Positions 1 to 8,720 of a stretch of 64,000 nt of DNA are shown piece after piece. Numbering within the stretch: the first letter of the stretch is position 1; every line of letters starts with the position of its first letter. Source of the stretch: an uncultured Pelagibacteraceae bacterium (lineage in GTDB: Bacteria > Pseudomonadota > Alphaproteobacteria > Pelagibacterales > Pelagibacteraceae). Made by a program: the position numbers and the translations under genes. The stretch lies in NCBI GenBank assembly GCA_902612325.1, contig CACMDB010000001.1:124001-188000 (forward strand), written 5' to 3'. The notes below the pieces were generated by a model. The model saw only the letters and a program-made list of their open reading frames with translations. It did not search any database and had not been told where the DNA came from.

Positions 1-435
1 TTCTAAATATTTTTGATGATATTCCTCAGCAATACAATAGTTTTTTAGTAGGGAAATTTTTGTTACCACTTTCCCTGATAACTTTTTATTGACCTGGTCC
101 AAAACATCTTCTGCAATTTTTTTTTGATTGTCATTTAAATAAAAGATTTCACTTCTATATTGTGTACCAAAATCTGGTCCTTGAGAATTTAGTGTGGTTG
201 GGTCATGAATTTCAAAAAAAATTTTTAAAATTTCTTCATAAGTAATTACTTTCTCATCAAAATCAATTTTAACAACTTCAGCATGATTTGTACTCCCTGT
301 ACAAACTTCTTTATAGGTGGTTTGTGAACTATTACCACCGCAATAGCCAACTTCAGTTTTGATAACACCATTAATTTTGCTGAATTTGATTTCAGGTCCC
401 CAAAAACATCCAAGTGCTAAAACTGCTATTTCCAT
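1..435 (-). CDS. msrA: Peptide methionine-(S)-S-oxide reductase MsrA, 3' end cut by window edge
   Basis: Repairs oxidised proteins by reducing methionine-S-sulfoxide, with electrons normally supplied by thioredoxin. Translating the minus strand from the ATG at 435 gives 145 residues with the catalytic GCFWG motif at residues 9-13 (Cys10), followed by the family blocks GYCGG, HAEVV, HDPTTLNSQGPDFGTQYRS and EEYHQKYL. The reading frame is still open at base 1, so only a short C-terminal tail is missing. It is divergent from the transporter at 471 with 35 bases between the two starts. Identity is secure from the motif set; the true C-terminus cannot be seen. Confidence 0.95.
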   Translation of the reverse strand, partial: MEIAVLALGCFWGPEIKFSKINGVIKTEVGYCGGNSSQTTYKEVCTGSTNHAEVVKIDFDEKVITYEEILKIFFEIHDPTTLNSQGPDFGTQYRSEIFYLNDNQKKIAEDVLDQVNKKLSGKVVTKISLLKNYCIAEEYHQKYLE

Positions 436-470
436 TGATTATGATTTAAATTAATTTACAAATTATTCGT

Positions 471-1355
471 ATGCTTAGTAAAAATCAATTGGGATTTTTG
501 TACATGTTTATGTCTGTTTGTGCATTTTCACTAATGGATATAATTGTAAAGTGGTCAGTCGATTATCCGATTGGACAGGTTTTATTTTTTAGAGGGTTTT
601 TTGGAATACTATTTTATTTTTTCATTATACCAAGAGATAGACTTCACAATTTTTATCAAACCAAAAGACCAGGCTTGCATGCCCTAAGGTGCTTGTCGGG
701 TTTAATTGCTTTAGTAGCAATTTTTATTGCTCTAAGAAAATTACCCCTCGCAACTGTGGTAAGTATTTCTTTTGCTGCTCCAATTTTTACAACTATATTT
801 TCAATTTTTTTATTAAGTGAAAAAGTTGGAATTTATAGATGGTTAGCTGTTATAGTTGGTTTTATAGGAATATTAGTAATCACTGAACCAGGGATAAGTG
901 AACTTAACATTTATTATATTTTTCCCATAATATTTTGTCTTGGTCTATCTTATGTAGCGATATCAATTAGACAGTTATCGACCACAGAACCAGTTTGGTT
1001 AATTTCATTCTATTTTTCCTTATCAATAACCTTACTGAGTTTTTTAACTATTCCACAAGGATGGGTTATGCCTAATTTACAGGATTTTATTTTATTATCT
1101 TTGGTAGGCATTTTTGGAGGTGTTGCAAATCTGTGGTTAGGTCAGTCATATAAATATTCAGAGGTTTCTTTGGTAACTCCTTTAAAATATTTAGCTCTTT
1201 TGTTTGCAATAATTTTTGGATATTTCATTTGGGGTGAGGTTCCAACAATCAAAACTCTTCTTGGAGCCTCTTTGGTAATTATTTCAACATTAATTATTTT
1301 TAGAAGAGAAATTTACAATAAAAAAATAATCACTTCTAAAACAATCAATGACTAA
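471..1355 (+). CDS. DMT-superfamily transporter, EamA family
   Basis: A 294-residue inner-membrane protein made almost entirely of hydrophobic segments, about ten, in two EamA-type halves (roughly residues 8-138 and 150-278). Length and organisation fit drug/metabolite transporters of the RhaT/EamA group, which export or import small metabolites. The substrate cannot be read from the sequence. The next gene overlaps its 3' end by 8 bases, so the two are probably cotranscribed, although their functions look unrelated. Confidence 0.85.
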   Translation: MLSKNQLGFLYMFMSVCAFSLMDIIVKWSVDYPIGQVLFFRGFFGILFYFFIIPRDRLHNFYQTKRPGLHALRCLSGLIALVAIFIALRKLPLATVVSISFAAPIFTTIFSIFLLSEKVGIYRWLAVIVGFIGILVITEPGISELNIYYIFPIIFCLGLSYVAISIRQLSTTEPVWLISFYFSLSITLLSFLTIPQGWVMPNLQDFILLSLVGIFGGVANLWLGQSYKYSEVSLVTPLKYLALLFAIIFGYFIWGEVPTIKTLLGASLVIISTLIIFRREIYNKKIITSKTIND

Positions 1356-1983
1356 AGTTCCAAAATATTGGAATAAAGCTAAAAGATATTTATCCAAAAG
1401 GGACAAAATAATGTCAAGATTAATTAAAAATTATCGAAGTCCCAATGAAACAATTCTTACCTCAAGAAAGGATATTTTTTTTTCATTATGCAAAAGTATT
1501 ATTGGTCAGCAAATAAGTGTTGCTGCAGCAAATTCAGTTTTTTTAAAATTTAAGAAAAAATGTAAAAATAAAATTAATCCAAAAACTGTATCTAAATTGA
1601 CCTCAACACAACTAAGAAATTGTGGATTAAGTAGGCAAAAAGTCTTAGGAATAAAAAGTTTAGCAAAACAAATCATTAATAAATCCTTTAATCCTAAATT
1701 AATAAAGAATATGAGTGATGAGGAAGCTATAGTTTATTTATCTAATTTAAGACAAATAGGTAGATGGTCGGCTGAAATGATTTTACTTTTTACTTATAAT
1801 AGATCTGACATTTGGCCTATACAAGATATTGGGCTTTTGAGAGCGATTTCTAAAAATTATAATAAAAAATATTTTCCACCGGAAAAATTTGTGTCTTTAC
1901 TTCAAAAAAGATTTTCACCTTATTGCTCAGTAGCTACATGGTATTTGTGGAGAAGTATAGATCCTGAGCCTATTCAGTACTAA
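1348..1983 (+). CDS. DNA-3-methyladenine glycosylase, AlkA-like HhH-GPD family
   Basis: A base-excision repair glycosylase predicted to remove alkylated purines. The 211-residue protein has a helix-hairpin-helix element near residues 130-150 (LRQIGRWSAEMILLF) followed by WPIQDIGLLRA, in which the Asp sits at the catalytic position of the HhH-GPD fold. SIIGQQIS near residue 50 is the usual N-terminal signature of the group. It lacks the N-terminal domain of E. coli AlkA and matches the shorter alphaproteobacterial forms. Its 3' end overlaps the convergent DUF1330 gene by 14 bases. Confidence 0.88.
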   Translation: MTKVPKYWNKAKRYLSKRDKIMSRLIKNYRSPNETILTSRKDIFFSLCKSIIGQQISVAAANSVFLKFKKKCKNKINPKTVSKLTSTQLRNCGLSRQKVLGIKSLAKQIINKSFNPKLIKNMSDEEAIVYLSNLRQIGRWSAEMILLFTYNRSDIWPIQDIGLLRAISKNYNKKYFPPEKFVSLLQKRFSPYCSVATWYLWRSIDPEPIQY

Positions 1984-2266
1984 ATCCCTCAACGATTTGC
2001 ATGTGTCTTATAGTGGTCTTTTTGGCTAAATCCCAACCAGCCTGATATTCTTTAGATTGATGACATTTTAAAGCTTGCTCGTAATTTGGAAATTCCCAAA
2101 CCACAGTTCTTAAAAAATCATCACCATCGAAAGTTGTATGTTTGCCACCTCTAACCAAAGGTAAACCACCATAACTTTTAATAATTGGAGTTACTGTCTC
2201 TGCATACTTTTTTAAATTTTCTTGGTCATTAACTTTAGTATACAAACTTATCCAATAAGCCTTCAT
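1970..2266 (-). CDS. DUF1330 family protein
   Basis: A 98-residue soluble protein with the features of DUF1330, a ferredoxin-like alpha/beta barrel fold: an N-terminal YWISLYTKVND strand, a central GG followed by R, then VVWEFPNYEQAL and a C-terminal segment. No biochemical role is established for the family. The start is supported by an AGGAG ribosome binding site 6 bases upstream of the ATG on the minus strand. It is divergent from the phosphoribosyltransferase and overlaps the glycosylase gene tail to tail. Confidence 0.85.
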   Translation of the reverse strand: MKAYWISLYTKVNDQENLKKYAETVTPIIKSYGGLPLVRGGKHTTFDGDDFLRTVVWEFPNYEQALKCHQSKEYQAGWDLAKKTTIRHMQIVEGFSTE

Positions 2267-2309
2267 GATTTCTCCTTTTTAATTATTTTTAATTGTGATA
2301 ATAAATTTC

Positions 2310-2837
2310 ATGGCAGAGAAATTAATTATCAGTTTTGATGAATATACTCAAATTGTTGAAAAGTTAGCAATACAAATTCATGAAAAATATAAACCAACTG
2401 TATTAGTTGGTATTATGAGAGGGGCAGCTCCTATTATTGATATTTTATCAAGAATTTTGAAATTACCAATCGCATATATTGTTATCCAAAGTTATTCAGG
2501 TAAAGGTTTAGAGGATCAACAGGGCCAATTGATGTTTGCAAGAGAAATAAGTTCTTTGGCAAATAACAAAGATTTTAATAAGGTTCTTCTAATAGATGAT
2601 CTCTCCGATACCGGTTTAACGCTTAATAAAAGCATTGAGTGGTTAAAAAATTATGGCCCAACTAAAGATTATATAAAAGAAGTAAAAACTGCTTGTTTAT
2701 GGAAAAAGAAATCGTCAACTTTCGAACCTGATTTTTGTCCTATCAGATTAGACTCAGATCCGTGGATTGTTCAACCTACAGAACATTATGAAGAATTGTC
2801 TATTGAGGAGATTGTGAAAAAAAATAAACAGGGCTAG
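2310..2837 (+). CDS. Purine phosphoribosyltransferase (hypoxanthine/xanthine-guanine type)
   Basis: Predicted to join a purine base to PRPP, giving a nucleotide for salvage. The PRPP-binding loop is VLLIDDLSDTGLTL, and VGIMRGAAPI is the typical first PRTase loop. I chose the ATG at 2310 (protein beginning MAEKLI) because the upstream GTG at 2295 adds five residues without a visible ribosome binding site. It converges on a purine permease gene, which supports a purine substrate, though guanine, xanthine and hypoxanthine cannot be told apart from sequence alone. The stop codon lies inside the hairpin shared with the permease gene. Confidence 0.85.
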   Translation: MAEKLIISFDEYTQIVEKLAIQIHEKYKPTVLVGIMRGAAPIIDILSRILKLPIAYIVIQSYSGKGLEDQQGQLMFAREISSLANNKDFNKVLLIDDLSDTGLTLNKSIEWLKNYGPTKDYIKEVKTACLWKKKSSTFEPDFCPIRLDSDPWIVQPTEHYEELSIEEIVKKNKQG

Positions 2838-2852
2838 TTTATACTAGCCCTG
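2829..2852. terminator. Hairpin terminator between convergent purine genes
   Basis: A perfect 9-bp inverted repeat (CAGGGCTAG and CTAGCCCTG) with a 6-base loop. On the minus strand the hairpin is followed by TTTATTTTTTTT, a good intrinsic terminator for the permease transcript. On the plus strand the downstream T tract is poor, so termination of the phosphoribosyltransferase is less certain. The TAG stop codon of the phosphoribosyltransferase forms the end of the left arm. Confidence 0.8.
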
Positions 2853-2864
2853 TTCAATTAATAT

Positions 2865-4175
2865 TTAAGCAACTGCAAAACTTACAACACTTAAAATTGC
2901 TATTACCCAAATAGCTGGTGAAGTAGTTGCAAATTTACCAGTGAATATCTTGATTAAAGCATATGATACGAAAGCTAGAGCAATACCATTGCTTATACTA
3001 TAAGTTAAAGGCATAGCGATCATTGCAAGAATTGCTGGAGCAGACTCTGAAACATCGTTCCACTCTATATCAGTAATATTTCTTATAAATAGAACTGAAA
3101 CAAAAAGTAAAGCAGCACCATCAATTTGTTTTGGCAAACTAGTTGCTAAGGGCGCAAAAAATATACATGCTAAAAATAATATACCAATTACCAAAGAGGT
3201 CATGCCAGTCTTTCCACCAGCTTTTACCCCAGCCCCAGATTCAACGTAACTAGTTACCGTTGTGGTTCCCATTACAGCTCCCGCAACAGTACTTACGCTG
3301 TCTGATAACATTGCTTTATTGATGTCTTTAACTTTTCCATCTTTGCCCACTTTTCCAGCTACATTGGCAACTGAAGTTAAAGTTCCTGCAGTATCAAAAA
3401 AGTCTACAAACAATAAAGTAAATATGACTGTAGACATTCCAGCTGTCATAGCTGCAGATAAATCAAATTCAAAAAGATAAGTCATTGAAGGTGGAGCACT
3501 TGCGATACCATTAAACTTTGCAAGACCTGTAGCCCAAGCAATTATACTAAATACTAAAATACCAATAATGATATTACCTTTAACATTCATTTTATCTAAA
3601 ACAATTATTGCAATAAAAGTCGCGCATCCTAATAAAACAAGTGGATCACTTAAATTTCCAAGCTGTACTAATGTTACAGGATTATCGACAACTACTTCCA
3701 TTATCTGAAGACCGATAATTGCTAAGAACAAACCAATTCCTGCGCCAATTCCTAACTTTAAACTCTTAGGGATAGAGTTGATAAGCCACGCTCTTATTGG
3801 TGTTAATGATATAATTAAAAATAATACACCAGCAACTAATACAGCACCTAAAGCTTGTTGCGGTGTATATCCCATACCTGCACAAACTCCAAAAGCTACA
3901 AAAGCATTAATCCCCATTCCTGGCGCAAGACCAATCGGCCAAGTTTTTCCATGAAATGCCATTATGAAACAAGCTAGGGCAGTTGCTAGAATAGTTGCAG
4001 TGTAAACTGCGCCGAAATCAAAGAAACCTTTTTCGGGCCCAGCAAATTCACCTGATAAAATAAACGGATTTAAAAACATGATATAAGCCATGGTTAAAAA
4101 AGTAGTAGTTCCGGCTATTACTTCTGTTTTAAAATCTGTTTTGTGTTTTTTGTACTCAAAATATTTGTCTAACAT
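2865..4175 (-). CDS. NCS2-family purine permease (AzgA-like)
   Basis: A 436-residue inner-membrane transporter with about 12-14 hydrophobic segments, predicted to take up hypoxanthine, guanine or adenine by proton symport. The N-terminus (TEVIAGTTTFLTMAYIMFLNP) and the internal FDTAGTLTSVA and GTTTVTSYVESGAGVKAGGKTG blocks are signatures of the AzgA/PbuG branch of NCS2. A strong ribosome binding site (TAGGAGGAATA) precedes the ATG. Together with the facing phosphoribosyltransferase it makes a purine uptake and salvage pair. I found no purine riboswitch in the 118-base leader. Confidence 0.9.
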   Translation of the reverse strand: MLDKYFEYKKHKTDFKTEVIAGTTTFLTMAYIMFLNPFILSGEFAGPEKGFFDFGAVYTATILATALACFIMAFHGKTWPIGLAPGMGINAFVAFGVCAGMGYTPQQALGAVLVAGVLFLIISLTPIRAWLINSIPKSLKLGIGAGIGLFLAIIGLQIMEVVVDNPVTLVQLGNLSDPLVLLGCATFIAIIVLDKMNVKGNIIIGILVFSIIAWATGLAKFNGIASAPPSMTYLFEFDLSAAMTAGMSTVIFTLLFVDFFDTAGTLTSVANVAGKVGKDGKVKDINKAMLSDSVSTVAGAVMGTTTVTSYVESGAGVKAGGKTGMTSLVIGILFLACIFFAPLATSLPKQIDGAALLFVSVLFIRNITDIEWNDVSESAPAILAMIAMPLTYSISNGIALAFVSYALIKIFTGKFATTSPAIWVIAILSVVSFAVA

Positions 4176-4293
4176 TATTCCTCCTATCCTGACTAAATAG
4201 ATGATTCTTTTGACAAATACTTAGCCAAATCTAATTTTATCAACATAATTCAACTAAGAAGTTTATATTTTGGTCATATTTAGAAGCTAGAAT

Positions 4294-4605
4294 ATGAAAA
4301 TGAGAAATTTTAAATTAATCGTGTTGTTACTTAGTTTCTTCTTAATGGTCACTGCGTGCCAGACCGTACAAGAAAAAACTGACAAAATTGTTGAGCAAGA
4401 AAATAAAAGATTGGGTAAATATATAGGTCAATTATCCAGTGAACTTAAAATTGATCTAGGAAATCCTGACGAAGATTTTAAGAACGAAAAAGGAAATCAA
4501 GTTCTTGTATATAAAACAAAAAAATATGGTATTTCTTGTGAAAGAAAATTTGAGGTAGACACTAACTCAGTGGTAATTGGATTTTCATCAAAAGGATGTT
4601 TTTAG
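4294..4605 (+). CDS. Small lipoprotein of unknown function
   Basis: A 103-residue protein with a hydrophobic signal segment (residues 7-19) ending in a lipobox, VTAC, with Cys22 as the likely lipidation site. The mature part is charged and carries two further Cys residues near the C-terminus (SCERKF and KGCF) that could form a disulfide. The GNPDEDF...YKTKKYGISCERKF layout vaguely recalls small outer-membrane lipoproteins of the SmpA/BamE type, but I cannot assign a family. Confidence 0.75.
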   Translation: MKMRNFKLIVLLLSFFLMVTACQTVQEKTDKIVEQENKRLGKYIGQLSSELKIDLGNPDEDFKNEKGNQVLVYKTKKYGISCERKFEVDTNSVVIGFSSKGCF

Positions 4606-4609
4606 TTTA

Positions 4610-4634
4610 CTTGCGGAGCTAGTTGCCCCGCAAG
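4610..4634. terminator. Possible terminator hairpin between convergent genes
   Basis: A 7-bp inverted repeat (CTTGCGG and CCGCAAG) with an 11-base loop, just after the lipoprotein stop and before the 3' end of the small heat-shock protein gene. It is G+C-rich against an A+T-rich background, but neither side has a clear T tract, so its role as a terminator is only plausible. Confidence 0.45.
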
Positions 4635-4646
4635 CAAGGCTTTAAC

Positions 4647-5093
4647 TTATCTAATTTCGATTAGTTTTTTCTTCTTATGCTCTGGTACAATTCTTTCGCA
4701 AGATATTGTTAAAAGACCATCTTTGAGCTCGGCACCATTTACTTTAACGTCATCAGCAATTGTAAATGATCTAGCAAATTGTCTTTGAGATATTCCCTTA
4801 TGAATGATCTCTCCATCAGCATTTTTATCTTCAGATTTATCAACTTGTTTTGTTCTTACAGTTAATAAATTATCTTCGAACTCAACCTCAACATCTTTTT
4901 TGTTGAAACCTGCTAAAGCAACTTCAATAGCGTAGTTATCTTTACCAGTCTTTCTGATGTTGTATGGTGGGTAATTGGATTGCATTGTCATTGCACCATT
5001 TCCCAACATATTCTCAAATTGATCAAACATATCGTCGAACCCAATCGAGAATGGTCTTAATGAGTTAAATATAGATAGATCCTTACTTGTCAT
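4647..5093 (-). CDS. Small heat-shock protein, Hsp20/IbpA family
   Basis: An ATP-independent chaperone that holds unfolding proteins. The 148-residue product has the alpha-crystallin domain from about residue 40 to 135, with YNIRKTGKDNYAIEVALAGF at its start and the GLLTISCERIVPE strand at its end, as in IbpA. The start is placed at the ATG at 5093, not the one at 5114, because AAAGGAGG lies just upstream of the inner ATG. A sigma-32-like promoter lies 60-90 bases upstream, consistent with heat-shock control. Confidence 0.92.
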   Translation of the reverse strand: MTSKDLSIFNSLRPFSIGFDDMFDQFENMLGNGAMTMQSNYPPYNIRKTGKDNYAIEVALAGFNKKDVEVEFEDNLLTVRTKQVDKSEDKNADGEIIHKGISQRQFARSFTIADDVKVNGAELKDGLLTISCERIVPEHKKKKLIEIR

Positions 5094-5152
5094 ATATCCT
5101 CCTTTGTTAAGCAAGTTTATTTATAAGCCCCATTAGGCGACCTACACAAATT

Positions 5153-5180
5153 ATGTAGGAACGATTTAAGTTTTTTCAAG
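5153..5180 (-). promoter_or_regulatory. Sigma-32 (RpoH)-like promoter of the Hsp20 gene
   Basis: On the minus strand, CTTGAA (5180-5175) and CCTACAT (5159-5153) match the heat-shock consensus, with 17 bases between CTTG and the -10 element. The groES upstream region has the same architecture at 23909-23936. The -10 element also forms one arm of an inverted repeat at 5141-5159 (CCTACA, 7-base spacer, TGTAGG), which could be an operator or a hairpin at the start of the mRNA. Confidence 0.65.
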
Positions 5181-5189
5181 ATTGAGAAA

Positions 5190-7265
5190 TTAAATTTTTT
5201 TTGAAATTTTTAGTGCAAAAGCATAGTCTAAAGCTATTTCTTCTATAGCACCATCTCTACCTGATTTTCCACCATGACCTGCATCCATTTCTGTTTTTAA
5301 AAGTAATAAATTATTATCTGTTTTTAAGTCTCTTAGCTTGGCAGTAAATTTAGCAGGCTCATCAAACAATACTCTATTGTCACTTAAACTAGTGGTAATT
5401 AACATATGAGGGTAGTCCATTTTTTTTATATTATTATAAGGAGCATAAGAAAATATATAATCAAAGTGATCTTTATTATCTTTGGCATTACCAAACTCAT
5501 CAAATTCACCAACTGTTAATGGTAGAGAGTGATCAAGATTAGTAGTTAAAGAGTCAACAAATGGAACCGCCATTATAATCCCTAAAAATAATTTTGGAGA
5601 TTGGTTTACCACTGCTCCCATTAATAATCCACCTGCAGATCCACCCATACCAATGATCTTACCAGCTGAAGAGTATTTCTTTTCAATTAAATATTTAGCC
5701 GCATAAATGTAATCCTCAAAAGTATTTTTTTTGTTTGTTAATTTTCCTTCTTTCCACCATTTCATACCTTTTTCCATTCCACCTCTAATATGGGCTGTAG
5801 CCCAGATGATATCTCTGTTGATCAAACTCAAACGTGTAGATGAAAAACTAGGGCTCATTGAATTTCCGTATGAACCATAACCGTACAATAAGACATTTGC
5901 AGTTCCATCAATCTTAGTTTTCTTATGTCTTGTTATTGTTAAAGGAACCATTCTTCCATCATGAGATTTATATTCAACTCTCTCTACAATATAATCTTCT
6001 GAATTATGGCCTGATGGAATTTCTTGTTCTTTTACTAATTTTTTAGATTTATCTGAAAGATTATATGAATAAACTCTTGAAGGAGTTTTCGGCGATGAAT
6101 ATCCAAGGTAAATTTCGTCTGTTTTTCGATCTTTTTGTTTAAGAGAAATATTTGGTACGTATACTTTTTCATCTGAAAAAATTAATTCTTCCTCAAAATT
6201 TGTTGATATATTTCTTATGAATAACTTATCTAATGCATCAGATGTTTCTGATCGAATTATCCAATTTTTTAAAAACACACAACCACCAATTAAAACCTCA
6301 TTTTTTGAAGGTACAAAAGATTTCCAATTTTGGTTCTCTAAGCTTGATGAGATATCAATCTTAAAATCTTCAGCATCATTATTTGTATGATTGTAAAAAT
6401 TATTAGCCCAAGAATTTATAGAGTATAAAATTCCTCTTTGTCTTTTAATGATTAATTTTGGTTTTGGAGTTATTTCATCAACACCAAAATAGTATTGCTC
6501 TGATGTGTTGTGATCAGAAGTTGTTATTAGATAATATTTTTCATCAGAAGTTAAGCTTATTCCAACTGTAAAAGCTTCACTTTTTTCTTCAAAGACCAAA
6601 TAATCCTCACTTAAATGGTCTCCAATTTTATGTCTATATATTTTTCGGGCACGATGATTTTCATCTAATTTTGAATAAAAAATATATTTATCGTCCAGAC
6701 TAAAAGTAATACTACCAGATGTGTCCGTTATTTCTTTTGTGACCAACTTATTTGTTGAAATATCTCTTATGAAAATTTTGTAATACTCTGATCCTTTGGT
6801 ATCCAGAGAATATGCAAGCAATTTATCGTTATGGCTTACCTCTAAATCTCCCACTCCAAAATATTCAACGCCTAATTTTTCTTTTTCTTTATCTCCGTTC
6901 CAAATTTCTTCAACATTATCTGTATTAATTTTTTTACGGAGTTTGATAGAATAATTTCCTTCTGTTGTGGTTTTTGTCCAATAATCATAAGTGTGATCTC
7001 TAAAAGGAAGAGACTCATCATCTAATTTTATTCTTCCCTTTATTTCATCAAAGAGTTTTTTCTGTAAGTCTTTTGTATCTTTAAGATGATAGTCAGTATG
7101 ATTGTTTTCTTCAATTAAGTATTTTTTTACTTCTGGATTTAATTTATTTTTGTCTTTTAAGACTTCAAGAATATCTTTTTGATGTATCCAGCTGTAATTA
7201 TCCTCCCAACTTGTGTTGTGACAAGATTTTATTTCCAGTTTTTTTCTAAGTTGTGGTACCTTCAT
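5190..7265 (-). CDS. ptrB: Oligopeptidase B (protease II), S9A family
   Basis: A serine peptidase that cleaves short peptides, usually after Lys or Arg, in the cytoplasm or periplasm. The 691-residue length is normal. The N-terminal part (to about residue 400) is the seven-bladed propeller that admits only small substrates. The C-terminal alpha/beta hydrolase carries the triad: Ser543 in GGSAGG, Asp629 in SLSDNRV and His664 in DAGHGG. No signal peptide is visible. It is divergent from the J-domain protein with 16 bases between start codons. Confidence 0.93.
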   Translation of the reverse strand: MKVPQLRKKLEIKSCHNTSWEDNYSWIHQKDILEVLKDKNKLNPEVKKYLIEENNHTDYHLKDTKDLQKKLFDEIKGRIKLDDESLPFRDHTYDYWTKTTTEGNYSIKLRKKINTDNVEEIWNGDKEKEKLGVEYFGVGDLEVSHNDKLLAYSLDTKGSEYYKIFIRDISTNKLVTKEITDTSGSITFSLDDKYIFYSKLDENHRARKIYRHKIGDHLSEDYLVFEEKSEAFTVGISLTSDEKYYLITTSDHNTSEQYYFGVDEITPKPKLIIKRQRGILYSINSWANNFYNHTNNDAEDFKIDISSSLENQNWKSFVPSKNEVLIGGCVFLKNWIIRSETSDALDKLFIRNISTNFEEELIFSDEKVYVPNISLKQKDRKTDEIYLGYSSPKTPSRVYSYNLSDKSKKLVKEQEIPSGHNSEDYIVERVEYKSHDGRMVPLTITRHKKTKIDGTANVLLYGYGSYGNSMSPSFSSTRLSLINRDIIWATAHIRGGMEKGMKWWKEGKLTNKKNTFEDYIYAAKYLIEKKYSSAGKIIGMGGSAGGLLMGAVVNQSPKLFLGIIMAVPFVDSLTTNLDHSLPLTVGEFDEFGNAKDNKDHFDYIFSYAPYNNIKKMDYPHMLITTSLSDNRVLFDEPAKFTAKLRDLKTDNNLLLLKTEMDAGHGGKSGRDGAIEEIALDYAFALKISKKI

Positions 7266-7281
7266 AAAAAAGAAGAACTAT

Positions 7282-7785
7282 ATGAATATCATAATTTATA
7301 CATTAGTCATTTTGACTATTTTATACTTTCTATTAAAATTTATAACTAAGATTTCCTCAAAAAAAATATCAAAAGGTCTAAGGATTTTATTAATAATTGG
7401 ATTTATTATATTGGCAATTTTATTTGCCATCGGTGGGCGTTTTTTATTAACTTTGCCTTTTACATTAGCTAGTCTTGCACTATTAAAATTAAAAGGTCTA
7501 TCTATTTTTCAATTAATATCGCTTTATAGATTAATTCAAACATTGAGAAGATCAGGAAGATTTTCTTTTAATCAATCGAACCTAAATAACTCATCTTCAA
7601 TTTCAGTAACTGAAGCATATAAAATATTAAATTTAGATGTGAATAAAAAAATTACAAATGAAGATGTAAATAAAGCTTATATAAAAATACAAAAAAAAAT
7701 ACATCCAGATATATCTCCAGAAACCTCAAGACTTTCCGCAATCGTCAATGAGGCCAAAGAAATTGTTCTTAAAGATATAAGTTAA
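7282..7785 (+). CDS. Membrane-anchored J-domain protein
   Basis: A 167-residue protein with an N-terminal transmembrane segment (residues 2-20), a second hydrophobic region (33-70) and a C-terminal J domain (about 107-165) containing the HPD motif at residues 141-143. A terminal J domain behind membrane segments resembles the Tim14/Pam18 arrangement and the alphaproteobacterial DnaJ-like membrane proteins. It should recruit and stimulate DnaK at the inner membrane. The usual DnaJ Gly/Phe-rich region and zinc domain are absent. The 3' end overlaps the GT9 gene by 4 bases, tail to tail. Confidence 0.82.
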   Translation: MNIIIYTLVILTILYFLLKFITKISSKKISKGLRILLIIGFIILAILFAIGGRFLLTLPFTLASLALLKLKGLSIFQLISLYRLIQTLRRSGRFSFNQSNLNNSSSISVTEAYKILNLDVNKKITNEDVNKAYIKIQKKIHPDISPETSRLSAIVNEAKEIVLKDIS

Positions 7786-8720
7786 TCTTTAAATTTATTA
7801 ATTGCATTTATCACTTCACTTACAGAAATTAGATTTGGGTCTGCATTTGTTCCATGAGTAATCTCATCGATATCATATCCTTTTGGTATAATTCTATAAT
7901 AGTTATTACTATAGTCTGTATAAGCTCTTGGAGCATCTAGTAAAAATACCAAGCTTTTTTTTCCAGTTTGTGAAGTAATATGTGACCCAAAAGAGTCATT
8001 ACCTACGTACATATTCGCAGAACATAAGTAAGGAATCACATCATAAATATTTTTATTACTTAAAGTAAGGAAATTATTTTTTTTAAGGTTATTTACAATT
8101 TCAGTTTCAATACCCTTTTCATTTGGGCCACATAAAATAAAAAAAAAATAATCTCCCATTTCATTAAGGCTATTAATTAAATTCGCAAAGTTTTTAGCTC
8201 CCCATCTTGTTGTTGGTCCAGATGATCCTGCACCAATCACAATTTTATAGCTATTATTATTTAATTCTTTTTGAACTTTTGCAATTCTGTACTCTTTAAT
8301 AAAAAATTTTGTTTCAGTATTACAATCATTTATTTTAAGAAACTTTTCAGTAAATTTTTTTGCAGTATTTACTAAATGCAAATTTTTTTTTTTAAAGAAA
8401 CTATAAGAAGAAATATTTTTTATACCAGCAAATTTAGCTGCAAAATATATTCTTAAACTTGGATAGTAAATTAATAGATTTTCGAAATTGAATTTTTTGA
8501 GAATTCTACTAAGCTGAAATATATCAAAAATTTTTTTATGATATTGATTTAAGTAATAAACATTTTCTACAAACGGATCATCAGCTAGTGCATCTTTTAA
8601 ATTTTTACATAATGTAATAATGGTAACAGGTCCATATTTTCTTGCAATCTGATGGCAATAAGTGAGATGGAGTAAATTAGCGCCTAAACCAGCATAACTT
8701 AAATAAATACCTGTTTTCAT
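7782..8720 (-). CDS. Glycosyltransferase family 9 (heptosyltransferase-like)
   Basis: A 312-residue enzyme resembling ADP-heptose:LPS heptosyltransferases. The C-terminal half contains the nucleotide-sugar binding pattern (VIGAGSSGPTTRWGAKNFANLI, then YVGNDSFGSHITSQTGKKSLVFL) expected of GT9. A role in lipopolysaccharide or another surface glycan is likely, but the sugar and acceptor are unknown. The upstream epimerase-like gene overlaps it by 4 bases, so the two form an operon. Confidence 0.82.
   Translation of the reverse strand: MKTGIYLSYAGLGANLLHLTYCHQIARKYGPVTIITLCKNLKDALADDPFVENVYYLNQYHKKIFDIFQLSRILKKFNFENLLIYYPSLRIYFAAKFAGIKNISSYSFFKKKNLHLVNTAKKFTEKFLKINDCNTETKFFIKEYRIAKVQKELNNNSYKIVIGAGSSGPTTRWGAKNFANLINSLNEMGDYFFFILCGPNEKGIETEIVNNLKKNNFLTLSNKNIYDVIPYLCSANMYVGNDSFGSHITSQTGKKSLVFLLDAPRAYTDYSNNYYRIIPKGYDIDEITHGTNADPNLISVSEVINAINKFKD

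Noticed and set aside
4176..4293. Possible purine riboswitch before the NCS2 permease
   Set aside because: I could not find the conserved loop sequences or the three-stem layout of the purine aptamer; the leader looks like plain A+T-rich DNA.
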